From Streptomyces sp. MH60 (GTDB lineage: Bacteria; Actinomycetota; Actinomycetes; Streptomycetales; Streptomycetaceae), in NCBI RefSeq assembly GCF_002939385.1, contig NZ_MULI01000020.1, positions 1 through 64,000 on the forward strand: a stretch of DNA of 64,000 nucleotides. The letters run 5' to 3'. Positions within the stretch are counted from its first letter, which is position 1, and every line of letters begins with the position of its first letter. The translations under genes were made by a program, and so were the position numbers. Under the pieces are notes generated by a model that was not told where the DNA came from, did not search any database, and saw nothing but the letters and a program-made list of their open reading frames with translations. Positions 17,733 to 27,137 of the stretch are shown piece by piece.

Positions 17733-18524
17733 TCAGGGGATGCGCGCCACGCCCGCGTAGATACCGCTCTCCTCGGGCGCGGGCGGCTCCAGGCCCTCGC
17801 CGTACCACTCGGTGGCCGTGACCAGGCCGGGCGGCACCATCTCCAGGCCGTCGAAGAAGCGGGCGACCTCCGCCCGGGTGCGGAAGCCGAGACGGATGCC
17901 GCCCTTGGCGTACTGGGCGATCACCTGCTCCGCCAGCTCGGGGAAGAGGTCGATCGCGGCGTGCGAGAGGACCAGGTGGCTGCCCGGGGGGAGGGTCTCG
18001 ACCAGGCCCCGGACGATGCCGTGGGCGTCCTGGTCGTCGGGGACGAAGTGCATCAGGGCGATCAGCGACAGCGCGATCGGCCGGTCGAAGTCCAGGATCC
18101 CGCGGGCGTGCCGCACGATCTCCCCGGGCTCCCGGACGTCGGCCTGGATGTAGTCAGTGGCCCCTTCGGGGCTGCTGACCAGCAGGGCCTCCGCGTGCCG
18201 CAGCACGATCGGGTCGTTGTCGGCGTAGACGACCCGGGCCGCCGGCACCGTCCGCTGGACGATCTGGTGCAGGTTGGGCTCGGTCGGGATGCCCGTGCCG
18301 ATGTCCAGGAACTGGTCGATGCCCTGGGCCGCGAGGTGCGCCACCGCGCGGTTCATGAACGCGCGGTTCTGCCGCGCCGCGTCCCGCGCCTCGGGCGGCA
18401 GGGTCTCGCCCACCGCCTCGTCGACCGGGTAGTTGTCCTTGCCGCCCAGCAGCCAGTCGTAGACCCGCGCGGGGTGGGCCCGGCCGGTGTCGATGTGGGG
18501 AGGCTGGGTGTGGTCCGTGGTCAT
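17733..18524 (-). CDS. SAM-dependent methyltransferase, DUF574 (Methyltransf_19) family
   Basis: A 263-residue protein of a family greatly expanded in Streptomyces. It begins with HIDTGRAHPARVYDWLLGGKDNYPVDE, the family hallmark, and has the SAM-binding FLDIGTGIPTEPNLHQ and VVYADNDPIVL motifs. These proteins bind SAM in structures, but few have known substrates. GGAG precedes the ATG. A neighbouring acetyltransferase gene ends 118 bases upstream. No operon partner is evident. Confidence 0.85.
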   Translation of the reverse strand: MTTDHTQPPHIDTGRAHPARVYDWLLGGKDNYPVDEAVGETLPPEARDAARQNRAFMNRAVAHLAAQGIDQFLDIGTGIPTEPNLHQIVQRTVPAARVVYADNDPIVLRHAEALLVSSPEGATDYIQADVREPGEIVRHARGILDFDRPIALSLIALMHFVPDDQDAHGIVRGLVETLPPGSHLVLSHAAIDLFPELAEQVIAQYAKGGIRLGFRTRAEVARFFDGLEMVPPGLVTATEWYGEGLEPPAPEESGIYAGVARIP

Positions 18525-18624
18525 GGCAGGCTCCGTGCTCCGGGAGGTGACGCTCCACCGCAGTTCTCGATCATCGTACTGCGGTGGAGCCGCGCCATGT
18601 GCCGGACGGGCGACGGAAGTTGCG

Positions 18625-18648
18625 GGTCACCCGGTCACCCGGTCACCC
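18625..18648. repeat. Three tandem copies of an 8-base unit
   Basis: GGTCACCC occurs three times in a row at the 3' end of the acetyltransferase gene; its stop codon lies in the last copy. Each copy contains a possible TGA stop in a different minus-strand frame, so unit gain or loss would shift the C-terminus only slightly. Confidence 0.6.
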
Positions 18649-19290
18649 GTCCCGGCCGGGGCGGCCCAGGGTGCGGGGCGGACGGTAGGCCCACTCGCGG
18701 TCGGCGTCGGTGATCTCGCGCAGCACCCGGGCCGGATTCCCGGCGACGACCGTCATCGGCGGCACGTGGGCCGTCACCACACTGCCCGCGCCGACCACCG
18801 AGCCCCGGCCGACGGTCACCCCCGGCATGATCAGCGCGCCGGCCCCGATCCACACGTCGTCCTCGATGCGCACCGGCGCCGAGAACTGCGACCCGTCCCC
18901 GCGCAGGTCCGGGTGGACGGGGTGTCCGGTGGTGCTGACGGTCACGTGCGGGGCGAACATCACCCGGTCGCCGACGAAGACCTCGACGTCGTCGACGAGG
19001 GTGAGGCCGAAGTTGGCGTACACGTCGTCGCCCAGGTGCACCCGGTTGCCGTAGGCCACGTGCAGCGGCGGCTCGATCCACACCCCCGTGCCCAGCGAGG
19101 CGAGCATCTCCTTCAGGATCGCCCGGCGGCCCTCCTCGTCCCGCGCGCCGGTCCGGTGGTAGGCGTCGGCCAGTTCCTTGCCGCGCAGCCGCTCCTCCGC
19201 CAGGCCCGCCAGGCCCGGTCCGCCGTCCGAGTACAGCTCCCGGGCCGCCATCCTGCGGCGGACCTCGTGCTCACGGGGGTCGGTGGTCAT
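18643..19290 (-). CDS. Sugar O-acetyltransferase, maltose/galactoside acetyltransferase type
   Basis: A 215-residue hexapeptide-repeat enzyme. The N-terminal helical part (MAARELYSDG, LAEERLRGKELADAYHRT) is the Mac domain of maltose/galactoside acetyltransferases, followed by left-handed beta-helix turns such as VTVSTTGHPVHPDLR with the catalytic His and IGAGALIMPGVTVGRGSVVGAGSVVT. It acetylates sugars from acetyl-CoA. A strong AGGAG stands before the ATG at 19290. It lies 92 bases downstream of the GH30 gene on the same strand, with a hairpin between, so it may be a LacA-like late gene of the galactan operon or a separate unit. Confidence 0.85.
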   Translation of the reverse strand: MTTDPREHEVRRRMAARELYSDGGPGLAGLAEERLRGKELADAYHRTGARDEEGRRAILKEMLASLGTGVWIEPPLHVAYGNRVHLGDDVYANFGLTLVDDVEVFVGDRVMFAPHVTVSTTGHPVHPDLRGDGSQFSAPVRIEDDVWIGAGALIMPGVTVGRGSVVGAGSVVTAHVPPMTVVAGNPARVLREITDADREWAYRPPRTLGRPGRDG

Positions 19291-19320
19291 GCGCTCTCCT
19301 GGGGTCCGTACGGGGCGGGC

Positions 19321-19369
19321 CGCCGGTGCCGTCCACACGGGCGTCGGCCGTGCGGACGGCACCGGCGGC
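19321..19369 (-). terminator. Strong hairpin between the GH30 and acetyltransferase genes
   Basis: Fifteen-base perfect arms (19321-19335 and 19355-19369) with an inner CACGG/CCGTG stem begin 14 bases after the GH30 stop. There is no U-run, as is usual in Streptomyces. It could end or attenuate the galactan operon. Confidence 0.6.
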
Positions 19370-19382
19370 AAGGGGGAGGGGA

Positions 19383-21422
19383 TCAGCCGGCGGACACGTC
19401 CGTCAGCGTCCAGCGCTGGTTGGCACCGGAGTTGGGCGGCCAGGTCGTGACGGCCGCGCCCTCGTGGGTCGCCTGGCCGCCCACTTCGAGCAGACGCCCG
19501 GTGGCCGCGTTGACCAGGGTCCAGGTGCCGTCGCCGGTGCTCGACATCAGCCACTGGGCGGCCTTGTCCCGCCTGCCCGTGTCGGGCTCGGCCACCGGGA
19601 CGTCGTCGCGTACGGCGAGGCGCGTGCCGTCCTCGGGCCGGGTGAAGACGTAGCGGTCGCGGACCCCGCTGTCGGGGCGCACGGCGCTCAGCCGCCACCG
19701 CTGGGCGCTCGTGCCCTCCCCGGTGCCGAGGACCAGGTCCGTGCCGTCCGCGGCCACGGTGACGGCCTTGCCGCTCTGTACGCCGGTCAGCGTGTAGGTG
19801 TGCCCCTCGCGCGGCTCGGCGGCGTCCTTCGCGACGCCCGAGACGCCCTTGATCTCGAACGAGGTGACGGACTGGGCGGGCACGGTGAAGGCGGCCGTGC
19901 GGCCGCTCACCCTGATCGGGGCCCGCCGCTCCAGTTTGCCGTCGGCGCTGGTCACGACGGGAGTGACGGTGGCCCGGCGGCTCACGTCACGGAACTTGGA
20001 CAGGTCGAGGGTGACCGTGCGGGCCTCGGTGGTGCGGTTGACGTGGACGAGTGAGGCGCCCTTGCCGTCGCGGGTGACGGCGGCGGCGCTGGAGGTGTCG
20101 TCCGTCTTGATCAGCCGGTCGCCGGGCTTGATGAAGTGGGTGAAGTTGCGGGCGGTGTCGAACTTGGTGTTGGTCCGGATCGGGCAGGTCTCCAGGGTGT
20201 CCCGGGCGGTGCAGTCGAACGGGAGCTGGATGCTGCCCCAGTTGCCGCCCTTCGCGGACTCGCCGCCGGGCTTCATGTTGTCGTAGTCCTCGACGGGCTG
20301 CCAGAACACCCAGGCGCGGGGCTCCAGTTCCCGCAGGTCGTCGACGATCTGCTGGGCGAGGCCGAGGCCGGGCCGCATGTCCTCGAAGTCCTGGCCGTCG
20401 CCCCAGTCGCCGCCCACCTCGCTCATCCACAGGGGTTTGTCCGCGGCCTTGGCGAGGTCCCGCACGGTGGTGCGCTGCCCGGTGCCGTAGGTGTGGACGT
20501 TCATCTGGCCCACGAGAGCGCGGTCGGCCGCGGAGTAGGCGCTCCAGTTCTTCGCGAAGGTGCCGGGGTTGGTCTCGTCCATCGCCGAGATGTCCGCCTT
20601 GACCTTCGCCTTCCGCAGTGCGGGGGCCAGCGCCCGGAGGACCTCGCGCTGCAGCTCGGGACCCATGTGGGCCCCTTCCTGCCGGCCGCCGACGGGCTCG
20701 CCGTCGGCGCCCAACCGAGTGCCCCAGTACGGGGTGTTGGGCTCGTTGAACGGGTCGACGGTGTCGACCTTGATGCCCTCGGCCTTCTCCAGTCGTCTGG
20801 TCGCCCCGGCCACGTAGGCGGCGAAGTCGTCGACCGACTCGGGCTTGAGCTGGTCGGCGGACGAGTCGAAGCCGCCGGACACGTAACCGCTGACGGTCAT
20901 GAACCAGGGCGGGGAGTTGCTGAACGTCTCCCAGTGGTCGATGTCGTCCTTGATGCGCTCGACCCACCAGCGCTGGGTGGCGTCGGCGTCCTCGTTCCAG
21001 TCGGCCGGGTCGTCGGCGCTCCACCAGCCGGTGTCCTCGCGCGTGGTGCCGGCGGGCGCCTTCCACCAGCCCTCGACCGCCCCGCCGGCCCGCAGGTAGT
21101 CCTCGACGTCCGGCGCGTTGCCGCCGCCGATGTTGTAGCGGGCGATGTTCAGGCCCAGTCCGTCGTCGCCGAACAGCAGGCGGGCCAGCTTCTCGCGGAT
21201 CTCGGGCGGGTAGTCGCCGGTGGCGTTGGCGAACCAGACCAGGCTGGTGCCCCAGCCCTCGAACGCCTCCTGCCGGTACGAGGGGTCCGGACGCACCGTG
21301 ACGGAGGCGGCGGCCGAGGCCGGTTCGGCCCGGGCGGGGGCGCCGAGCAGGGCCGCCCCGGTGGTCAGGGCGGTCAGGACCGCGGTGCCGAGGAGGTTTC
21401 TGCTGCGGGTACGGCGTGCCAT
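19383..21422 (-). CDS. Secreted GH30-family glycosidase with ricin-type lectin domain (galactanase-like)
   Basis: A 679-residue secreted enzyme. Signal peptide about residues 1-39; GH30 catalytic barrel about 45-420, opening with YRQEAFEGWGTSLVWFANATG and LGLNIARYNIGGGNAPD. E227 in DPFNEPNTPYWG is the likely acid/base and E335 in WMSEVGGDWG the nucleophile. A beta-sandwich follows to about 530. The last 135 residues are a ricin-type trefoil (GKAVTV, QRWRL and NQRWTL repeats) that should bind galactose-rich glycans. The barrel resembles endo-beta-1,6-galactanases of GH30. It lies downstream of a GH42 beta-galactosidase and sugar importer, so it probably makes galacto-oligosaccharides outside the cell from arabinogalactan. 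Confidence 0.82.
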   Translation of the reverse strand: MARRTRSRNLLGTAVLTALTTGAALLGAPARAEPASAAASVTVRPDPSYRQEAFEGWGTSLVWFANATGDYPPEIREKLARLLFGDDGLGLNIARYNIGGGNAPDVEDYLRAGGAVEGWWKAPAGTTREDTGWWSADDPADWNEDADATQRWWVERIKDDIDHWETFSNSPPWFMTVSGYVSGGFDSSADQLKPESVDDFAAYVAGATRRLEKAEGIKVDTVDPFNEPNTPYWGTRLGADGEPVGGRQEGAHMGPELQREVLRALAPALRKAKVKADISAMDETNPGTFAKNWSAYSAADRALVGQMNVHTYGTGQRTTVRDLAKAADKPLWMSEVGGDWGDGQDFEDMRPGLGLAQQIVDDLRELEPRAWVFWQPVEDYDNMKPGGESAKGGNWGSIQLPFDCTARDTLETCPIRTNTKFDTARNFTHFIKPGDRLIKTDDTSSAAAVTRDGKGASLVHVNRTTEARTVTLDLSKFRDVSRRATVTPVVTSADGKLERRAPIRVSGRTAAFTVPAQSVTSFEIKGVSGVAKDAAEPREGHTYTLTGVQSGKAVTVAADGTDLVLGTGEGTSAQRWRLSAVRPDSGVRDRYVFTRPEDGTRLAVRDDVPVAEPDTGRRDKAAQWLMSSTGDGTWTLVNAATGRLLEVGGQATHEGAAVTTWPPNSGANQRWTLTDVSAG

Positions 21423-21549
21423 CGTGTGCTCCCAACGGAAAGGTGTGGTCGCTGCGGTGGCCCCTTCCGCCCGGTCGAGGGCAGGAGGGGATGGCCCCGG
21501 AGCGGGTGCGTGCCGCTCCGGGGGGACAGGGGTGGTGGTGCGGGGTGCG

Positions 21550-23595
21550 TCAGCCGGTGGGCGTGCGCAGGACGGCGACTGCCCGGGCCGGCAGGACGAC
21601 GGCTCCCTCGTCGCCGGTGCCGCCCACCAGGACCTCGCCGGTGAGCCCGGGGACGGTCACGGTCTCGTCGGTCCGGTTGACCAGGAACAGGAAGCGTCCG
21701 CCGGGGCCGCGGCGCACGGTGGTCTCGACCCGCCCGCGCACCGGGGCGGGCAGTTCGCTCGTCACCCCGGCCGGTTCCAGCAGCCTCGGCAGCAGCGCGG
21801 CCAGCCCCTCGGCGCCGAGCCGGGTGGAGACGTAGGCGGCCGAACCGCCGCCCGCTCGGCGCCGGGTGACCGCGGGGCGGCCCGTGTGCGCACCGGTGCG
21901 GTAGCGGACCAGCACCTCGGTCTCGGGGGCGGTGACGGTGACGTGGTCGGTCCACAGGCCGCCGGTGGTGTCGTCGTCCAGCTCCACGCTCTGCCCGGCG
22001 GGCAGCGGACCGAACTCCTCGACGCGGATGCCGAGCAGGTCCCGCAGCGCGCCCGGGTAGCCGCCCAGCCAGACGTGGTCGTTCTCGTCCACGATGCCGG
22101 AGAAGTACGTGGTGACCAGGTGCCCGCCCTGCTCGGCGTAGCGGGTGAGGTCCTTGGCGAGCTCGGCCGGGACCAGGTGCAGCACCGGCGCGATCAGCAC
22201 CCGGTGGCGGCTCAGGTCGGCGCCGGTGGTGACGACGTCGGCGCGGACGCCCAGGGAGAGCAGCGCCGAGTACCAGTCGAGCGCCTCCTGGTGGTAGTCG
22301 AGCAGCGAGGTGGGGTGCGAGTCCTGCTCGCTCGCCCACCGCGACTCCCAGTCGAAGAGGATGCCCACCTCGGCGGGCTCCCGCTCGCTCCCGGCGACCG
22401 GCGCGAGCGTCTTGAGCGTGTCGCCGAGCGCGGCCACCGAGCGGAACAGGTCGCTGTCCGCACCGGCGTGCGGGACCATCGCCGAGTGGTACTTCTCGGC
22501 GCCGGCCGCCGACTGGCGCCACTGGAAGAAGCACACCGCGTCGGCGCCGTGCGCCACGTGCGTCAGCGAGTCCCGGGCCATGTCGCCCGGCTGCTTGGCC
22601 AGGTTGACGGGCTGCCAGTTGACGGCGCTGGTGGAGTGCTCCATCAGGAACCAGGGGCGGCCGCCCGCGATGCCGCTGGTGAGGTTCGCCGAGAACGACA
22701 GCTCGTCGCGGGCCTGCGGGTGCGGGACGACGTAGTGGTCGTTGGCGACGAAGTCCACCTCGCCGGCCCAGTCCGCGTAGTTCATGCCCTTGGTGCCGGG
22801 CATCACCATGAAGTTGGTGGTGACGGGGACGTCGGGCGTCAGCTCCCGCAGCAGGTCCCGTTCCGCGCGCAGGTGGTCCTTGAGCGCGTCCGAGGAGAAC
22901 CGCTTGAAGTCCAGCTGCTGGGTCGGGTTCGGGTGCGAGGCCGCCAGCCGGGGCGGCAGGATCTCCTCCCAGTCGCCGTAGCGCTGCGACCAGAACGCCG
23001 TGCCCCAGGCGTGGTTGAGGGCGTCCGTCGTGCCGTACCGGGCGCGCAGCCAGTCCCGGAAGGCACGGGCCGCATCGTCGGAGTAGTCGTAGACGTTGTG
23101 GCAGCCCAGCTCGTTGTTGACGTGCCAGGCGACCAGCGCCGGGTGGTCGGCGTAGCGGGTGGCCAGCTTCCGGACCAGGCGCAGGGCGTGCTCGCGGAAG
23201 ACGGGCGAGGTCGGGCGCCAGTGCTGGCGCGCCCCCGGCCACAGCGTCTCGCCCCGGTCGGTGACCGGGAGGATCTCGGGGTGCGCGGTGGTCAGCCAGG
23301 GCGGCGGGGAGGCGGTGGCGGTCGCCAGGTCGACCCCGACGCCGTGCTCGTGCAGCAGGTCCATCACCTCGTCGAGCCAGGCGAAGTCCCAGGCGTCGGG
23401 GCCGGGCTGGATGCGGGCCCAGGAGAAGATGCCGAGCGAGACGATGTTGACACCGGCCTCGCGCATCAGCCGTACGTCCTCCTCCCACACCTCCCGCGGC
23501 CACTGCTCGGGGTTGTAGTCGGCGCCGTAGGCGAGACGGGGGGCGGGCACACCGTCCGTCCCCCGGTGCGGGCGGGAGTGGAGGGTGGAGATCAT
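21550..23595 (-). CDS. Beta-galactosidase, GH42
   Basis: A 681-residue intracellular enzyme without a signal peptide. It opens the barrel with LAYGADYNPEQWPREVWEEDVRLM, the standard GH42 start. E162 in WHVNNELGCHN is the acid/base and E319 in FLMEHSTSAVNWQ the nucleophile. The trimerisation and C-terminal beta domains follow, so the protein is full length. It splits beta-galactosides delivered by the adjacent ABC importer. GGAAGG precedes the ATG, and the binding-protein gene ends 26 bases upstream, so they form one operon controlled by the LacI-type repressor. Confidence 0.9.
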   Translation of the reverse strand: MISTLHSRPHRGTDGVPAPRLAYGADYNPEQWPREVWEEDVRLMREAGVNIVSLGIFSWARIQPGPDAWDFAWLDEVMDLLHEHGVGVDLATATASPPPWLTTAHPEILPVTDRGETLWPGARQHWRPTSPVFREHALRLVRKLATRYADHPALVAWHVNNELGCHNVYDYSDDAARAFRDWLRARYGTTDALNHAWGTAFWSQRYGDWEEILPPRLAASHPNPTQQLDFKRFSSDALKDHLRAERDLLRELTPDVPVTTNFMVMPGTKGMNYADWAGEVDFVANDHYVVPHPQARDELSFSANLTSGIAGGRPWFLMEHSTSAVNWQPVNLAKQPGDMARDSLTHVAHGADAVCFFQWRQSAAGAEKYHSAMVPHAGADSDLFRSVAALGDTLKTLAPVAGSEREPAEVGILFDWESRWASEQDSHPTSLLDYHQEALDWYSALLSLGVRADVVTTGADLSRHRVLIAPVLHLVPAELAKDLTRYAEQGGHLVTTYFSGIVDENDHVWLGGYPGALRDLLGIRVEEFGPLPAGQSVELDDDTTGGLWTDHVTVTAPETEVLVRYRTGAHTGRPAVTRRRAGGGSAAYVSTRLGAEGLAALLPRLLEPAGVTSELPAPVRGRVETTVRRGPGGRFLFLVNRTDETVTVPGLTGEVLVGGTGDEGAVVLPARAVAVLRTPTG

Positions 23596-23621
23596 GGCGG
23601 TCCTTCCGGTGGGGGCGTGCG

Positions 23622-24977
23622 CTACTTCTCGACGGTGAAGCCCTGCTCCTCGCCGTACTTGACCGAGGCCTCCTGCCAGGACTTGAGGCCCTCGGCCAGC
23701 GTGGTGCCGGAGACGTAGGCCTTGCCGACGGTGTCGTTGAAGACCGAGTTCGCGTAGACCTGGTAGGGCAGGTACGACCAGTCGTCGGGGACGTCCGCGG
23801 CCGACTCGGCGAAGATCTTGTTGGCCTTCTGGCCGCCGAAGTACGGGAAGGCGGTGTCCTGGAACTTCGTGGACTGCAGATCCGCGGTGGTCGCCGGGAA
23901 GGCGCCGTTCTTCAGCCGCGTCTGCACGCCGTCCCCGGCGTTCGCGTACTCGACGAAGGCGTACGCCAGCGCCTCGTTCTTGCCCAGCTCCGGCAGCGCG
24001 AGCGCGCTGCCGCCGTTCTCGGCGCTGGCCTTGCCGCCCGCGGTCCACTGCGGCATCGGGGCGACGCGCCAGTCACCGGACGCCGCCTTCGCACCGGACT
24101 CCAGGTTGGCCGGCATCCAGGCGCCGGTGGCCAGCGTCGCGATGCTGCCGTCGCCGAGGCCCTTGTACCACTCGTCGGTCCAGGCGGGGACGGAGGCGAG
24201 CAGCTTCTCGTCGATGAGCTTCTGCCAGGTGCCGGTGAACGTCTTGGCGCCCTGGTCGGAGAAGTCGATCTTCACCTTGGTGCCGTCGACCGTGTAGGGG
24301 CGCGAACCGGCCTGCCAGAGCATGCTGGTGGCGAACCCGGCGTCGCCGTTGTCGGCGGTGATGTACGCCTTCGGGTCGGCCTTGTGCAGGTCGCGGGCGG
24401 CGTCCAGGTACTCGGCCCAGGTGGTGGGCACCTCGATGCCGTACTTGTCGAAGACCTTCTTGTTGTAGAACAGCGCCATCGGGCCCGAGTCCATCGGCAG
24501 CGCGTAGATGCCGTCCGAACCGGCCTTCACCCCGTTCCACGGGCCGGGGGAGTACTTGGCGGAGAGCTTGTCGGCGCCGAAGGACTTGAGGTCGGTGAGC
24601 TGCTTGGTCAGGGCGTACTGGCCCATCGCGTAGTACTCGATCTGGGCGACGTCGGGGACGCCCTTCTTCGCCGAGATGGCGTTCTGCAGCGCCGTGTACT
24701 GGTCCTTGTTGGTCCCGGCGTTGACGAGGTCGACCTTGACGCCGGGGTGCGCCTTCTCGAAGTCGGTGGCGACCTGCTTGAGGGTGGGCTCCCAGGCCCA
24801 GACCGTGAGGGTGCCGCCCTCCTTGAGGGCCGCCTGTATGTCCGCCTCGGAGACGGCCTTGTTGCCCGGCCCCCCGTCGTCGGAGTCGCCGCAGGCACTC
24901 GCGCCCAGGGCGAGGGCGCAGACGAGGACCGTGGCGCGCAGGAGGCGGCGCGAGTGCTTGGTCAGGTGTGTGGGCAT
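23622..24977 (-). CDS. Sugar-binding lipoprotein of an ABC importer (family 1)
   Basis: A 451-residue lipoprotein with lipobox LALGASAC (Cys 29). The mature part is a family 1 solute-binding fold: GGTLTVWAWEPTLKQVATDFEKAHPGVKV, then DSGPMALFYNKKVFDKYGIEVPTTWAEYLDAA and GDGSIATLATGAW. Aromatic residues in the cleft suit an oligosaccharide ligand. It precedes the GH42 and follows two permeases, so its ligand is most likely a galacto-oligosaccharide. No ATPase gene is present; Streptomyces importers of this kind usually share the MsiK ATPase. Confidence 0.88.
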   Translation of the reverse strand: MPTHLTKHSRRLLRATVLVCALALGASACGDSDDGGPGNKAVSEADIQAALKEGGTLTVWAWEPTLKQVATDFEKAHPGVKVDLVNAGTNKDQYTALQNAISAKKGVPDVAQIEYYAMGQYALTKQLTDLKSFGADKLSAKYSPGPWNGVKAGSDGIYALPMDSGPMALFYNKKVFDKYGIEVPTTWAEYLDAARDLHKADPKAYITADNGDAGFATSMLWQAGSRPYTVDGTKVKIDFSDQGAKTFTGTWQKLIDEKLLASVPAWTDEWYKGLGDGSIATLATGAWMPANLESGAKAASGDWRVAPMPQWTAGGKASAENGGSALALPELGKNEALAYAFVEYANAGDGVQTRLKNGAFPATTADLQSTKFQDTAFPYFGGQKANKIFAESAADVPDDWSYLPYQVYANSVFNDTVGKAYVSGTTLAEGLKSWQEASVKYGEEQGFTVEK

Positions 24978-25062
24978 GGGCGTGCTTCCACTTCTTCGTG
25001 GCCGGAACCGGCACCGTTGAGGGTTGGCGGGGTTGACGGTGATGGGCAGGAGAGGGGGAGGG

Positions 25063-26013
25063 CTATTCCTTGACGCTTCCGGCGGCGAGGCCGGACTGCC
25101 AGTACTTCTGGAGCAGCAGGAAGGCGGCGATCAGCGGCAGGATGGTGATGAGGGACCCGGTGACGACGAGGTTGAAGACGGCCTCGCCGCCCGCGGTCGC
25201 GGCCTGCTGGTTCCAGCTGTTGAGCCCCAGGGTCAGCGGATACCAGTCGGGGTCCTTGAGCATGACCAGCGGCAGGAAGTAGTTGTTCCAGGTCGCGACC
25301 ATGGTGAAGAGCAGGACGGTGACGATGCCGGGCGCCAGCAGCGGCAGGGCGACCCGGAAGAAGGTGCGCACCTCGCCCGCCCCGTCGATGCGGGCCGCCT
25401 CCATCAGCTCGGTCGGGATGGCCTCGGTGGCGAACACCCACATCAGATAGAGGCCGAACGGCGAGATCAGGGACGGGATGATCACCGCCCAGGGCGTGTT
25501 GGTGAGCCCCATCTTGCTGAACATCAGGAAGGTCGGCACCGCCAGCGCCGTCCCCGGCACCGCCACCGCGCCGATGACGACGGCGAACACGGCACGCCGG
25601 CCGGGGAAGTGGAACTTGGCGAGCGCGTAGCCGCCGAGCACGGCGAGGAAGGTGGCGCCGCCCGCGCCGAGGCCCACGTACAGCAGGGTGTTGAGCAGCC
25701 AGCGGGTGAAGACGCCGTCGTCGTAGGTGAACGTCTCGGTGATGTTGTCCCACAGCGCGAAGTCGCCGTCGAACCAGAGACCGGAGGAACGGGACAGTCC
25801 CTCCTGTGTCTTGGTGGCGCTGATGGCCAGCCAGACCAGCGGCACCAGGCTGTACAGCAGCACGAGCGCGGTGAGCGCGGTCAGCAGCACGCTGCGCCGG
25901 GGCTGGTCGGCGGAGTGCCGGCGCCGGGGTGAACGCAGCCGGGGGACGGAGCCCGAGGTGCCGGACGGCACGGGCGTGGAACGGTCGGAAACGTTGGCGA
26001 CGGGACTGGTCAT
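25063..26013 (-). CDS. Sugar ABC permease, MalG type
   Basis: A 316-residue permease with six TM segments after a 40-residue basic N-terminus. The cytoplasmic EAA loop reads EAARIDGAGEVRTFFRVALPLL, the docking site for the shared ATPase. The ending KYWQSGLAAGSVKE is typical for MalG proteins. The gap to the upstream permease is 7 bases, so they are cotranscribed and probably form a heterodimer. Confidence 0.9.
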   Translation of the reverse strand: MTSPVANVSDRSTPVPSGTSGSVPRLRSPRRRHSADQPRRSVLLTALTALVLLYSLVPLVWLAISATKTQEGLSRSSGLWFDGDFALWDNITETFTYDDGVFTRWLLNTLLYVGLGAGGATFLAVLGGYALAKFHFPGRRAVFAVVIGAVAVPGTALAVPTFLMFSKMGLTNTPWAVIIPSLISPFGLYLMWVFATEAIPTELMEAARIDGAGEVRTFFRVALPLLAPGIVTVLLFTMVATWNNYFLPLVMLKDPDWYPLTLGLNSWNQQAATAGGEAVFNLVVTGSLITILPLIAAFLLLQKYWQSGLAAGSVKE

Positions 26014-26020
26014 CGCTGCC

Positions 26021-26947
26021 TCACACTCCCTTGCGCATGCCGCGCAGCTGCACGGCGTAGGCGATGACCATGGTGATCAGCCCCATGACGATGGCGACCG
26101 TCGCGGAGTAGTTGTGCTGCTGTCCGTTGAAGGACAGCGCGTACGTGTAGTAGTTCGGCGTGTAGTCCGTGGTGATGGCGTTGCGCGCCAGGGGCTGCAG
26201 GATGCTGGGCTCGTTGAAGAGCTGGAAGCTGCCGATGATCGAGAAGATCGTCGCGATCACCAGGGCCCCGCGGATGGCCGGGAGCTTGATGGCGGTGATC
26301 ACGCGGATCTGGCCGGCGCCGTCGATCTGCGCCGCCTCGTACAGCGAGTGCGGGACCACCCGCAGGGCCGAGTAGAAGATCAGCATGTTGTAGCCGACGA
26401 ACTCCCAGGTCACGATGTTGCCGATGGAGGCCAGCACCAGGTCGGGGGAAAGCGGGTCGGGCAGCGAGACGCCCAGCGCGCCGTTGATGTCGCCGACCAG
26501 GCCGAAGCGGGTGCCGTACATGAAGCCCCACATCAGGGTGGCCACCACGGCGGGCACGGCGTACGGCAGGAAGATCGAGATGCGGAAGAAGTCCCGGCCG
26601 TAGAGGCGGCCGCTGTCCAGCGCCAGGGCCACGAGCAGCGCGATGCCGAGCATGATCGGCACCTGTACGGCGAGGAAGAGCGAGACCCGGCCGAGCGAGG
26701 CCCAGAACTGCTCGTCCTTGAGCGCCTCGCCGTAGTTGTCCAGGCCGACGAAGGTGGTCCCGCCGATCAGCTGGTCGCGGAAGAGGCTGAGGTAGACCGA
26801 GTAGGCGATGGGCGCCAGGAACACCAGGGCGAACACGGCCACGAAGGGACCGAGGAAGCCCCACCCCGTCCAGGAACGGCGGTCCCGCCGCACCGGGGGT
26901 GGGGCCGGCCGCGGCTCGGCGGCGGCCGGCGGTTGCAGCGTCGTCAT
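26021..26947 (-). CDS. Sugar ABC permease, MalF type
   Basis: A 308-residue permease with six TM segments. TM1 region GFLGPFVAVFALVFLAPIAYSVYLSLF is followed by a periplasmic loop, and the EAA loop is EAAQIDGAGQIRVITAIKLPAI. It is the first gene of the galactan operon; GAGG precedes the ATG. Two GTTTRCGTAAAC operators lie 36 and 81 bases upstream, between it and the divergent LacI gene. Confidence 0.9.
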   Translation of the reverse strand: MTTLQPPAAAEPRPAPPPVRRDRRSWTGWGFLGPFVAVFALVFLAPIAYSVYLSLFRDQLIGGTTFVGLDNYGEALKDEQFWASLGRVSLFLAVQVPIMLGIALLVALALDSGRLYGRDFFRISIFLPYAVPAVVATLMWGFMYGTRFGLVGDINGALGVSLPDPLSPDLVLASIGNIVTWEFVGYNMLIFYSALRVVPHSLYEAAQIDGAGQIRVITAIKLPAIRGALVIATIFSIIGSFQLFNEPSILQPLARNAITTDYTPNYYTYALSFNGQQHNYSATVAIVMGLITMVIAYAVQLRGMRKGV

Positions 26948-26983
26948 GTCGTCCTCGCTCGTCCACGTGCTGGAACTTCGCCG

Positions 26984-26999
26984 ATGTTTGCGTAAACAT
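26984..26999. promoter_or_regulatory. LacI-family operator, site 1
   Basis: ATGTTTGCGTAAACAT is a 16-base palindrome with one imperfect pair, located 36 bases before the first permease gene. It is nearly identical to site 2, whose centre is 45 bases away, roughly four helical turns, so one repressor tetramer could bridge both. Confidence 0.82.
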
Positions 27000-27028
27000 C
27001 GGGCTCCGCGAAAGGGCGCCGAGCTGTT

Positions 27029-27044
27029 ATGTTTACGTAAACAT
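27029..27044. promoter_or_regulatory. LacI-family operator, site 2
   Basis: ATGTTTACGTAAACAT is a perfect 16-base palindrome, the typical CG-centred LacI/GalR operator form. It sits 93 bases before the LacI-type gene and on the far side of site 1 from the permease gene, so it likely controls the repressor gene as well as the operon. Confidence 0.85.
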
Positions 27045-27137
27045 CTGATGGCGGCATGTCTACACTGCCCCGATGACGACGGTCAAGGGTCCTTTCACAC
27101 CCGGACCTGACAGCGACAGAGAGGCGGCTGACGGCGA

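Noticed and set aside
15534..18713. A 1059-residue plus-strand frame across four genes
   Set aside because: High-GC antisense frame with Val/Gly/Arg bias; it crosses the PPOX, radical SAM, small membrane protein and methyltransferase genes, all with clear motifs.
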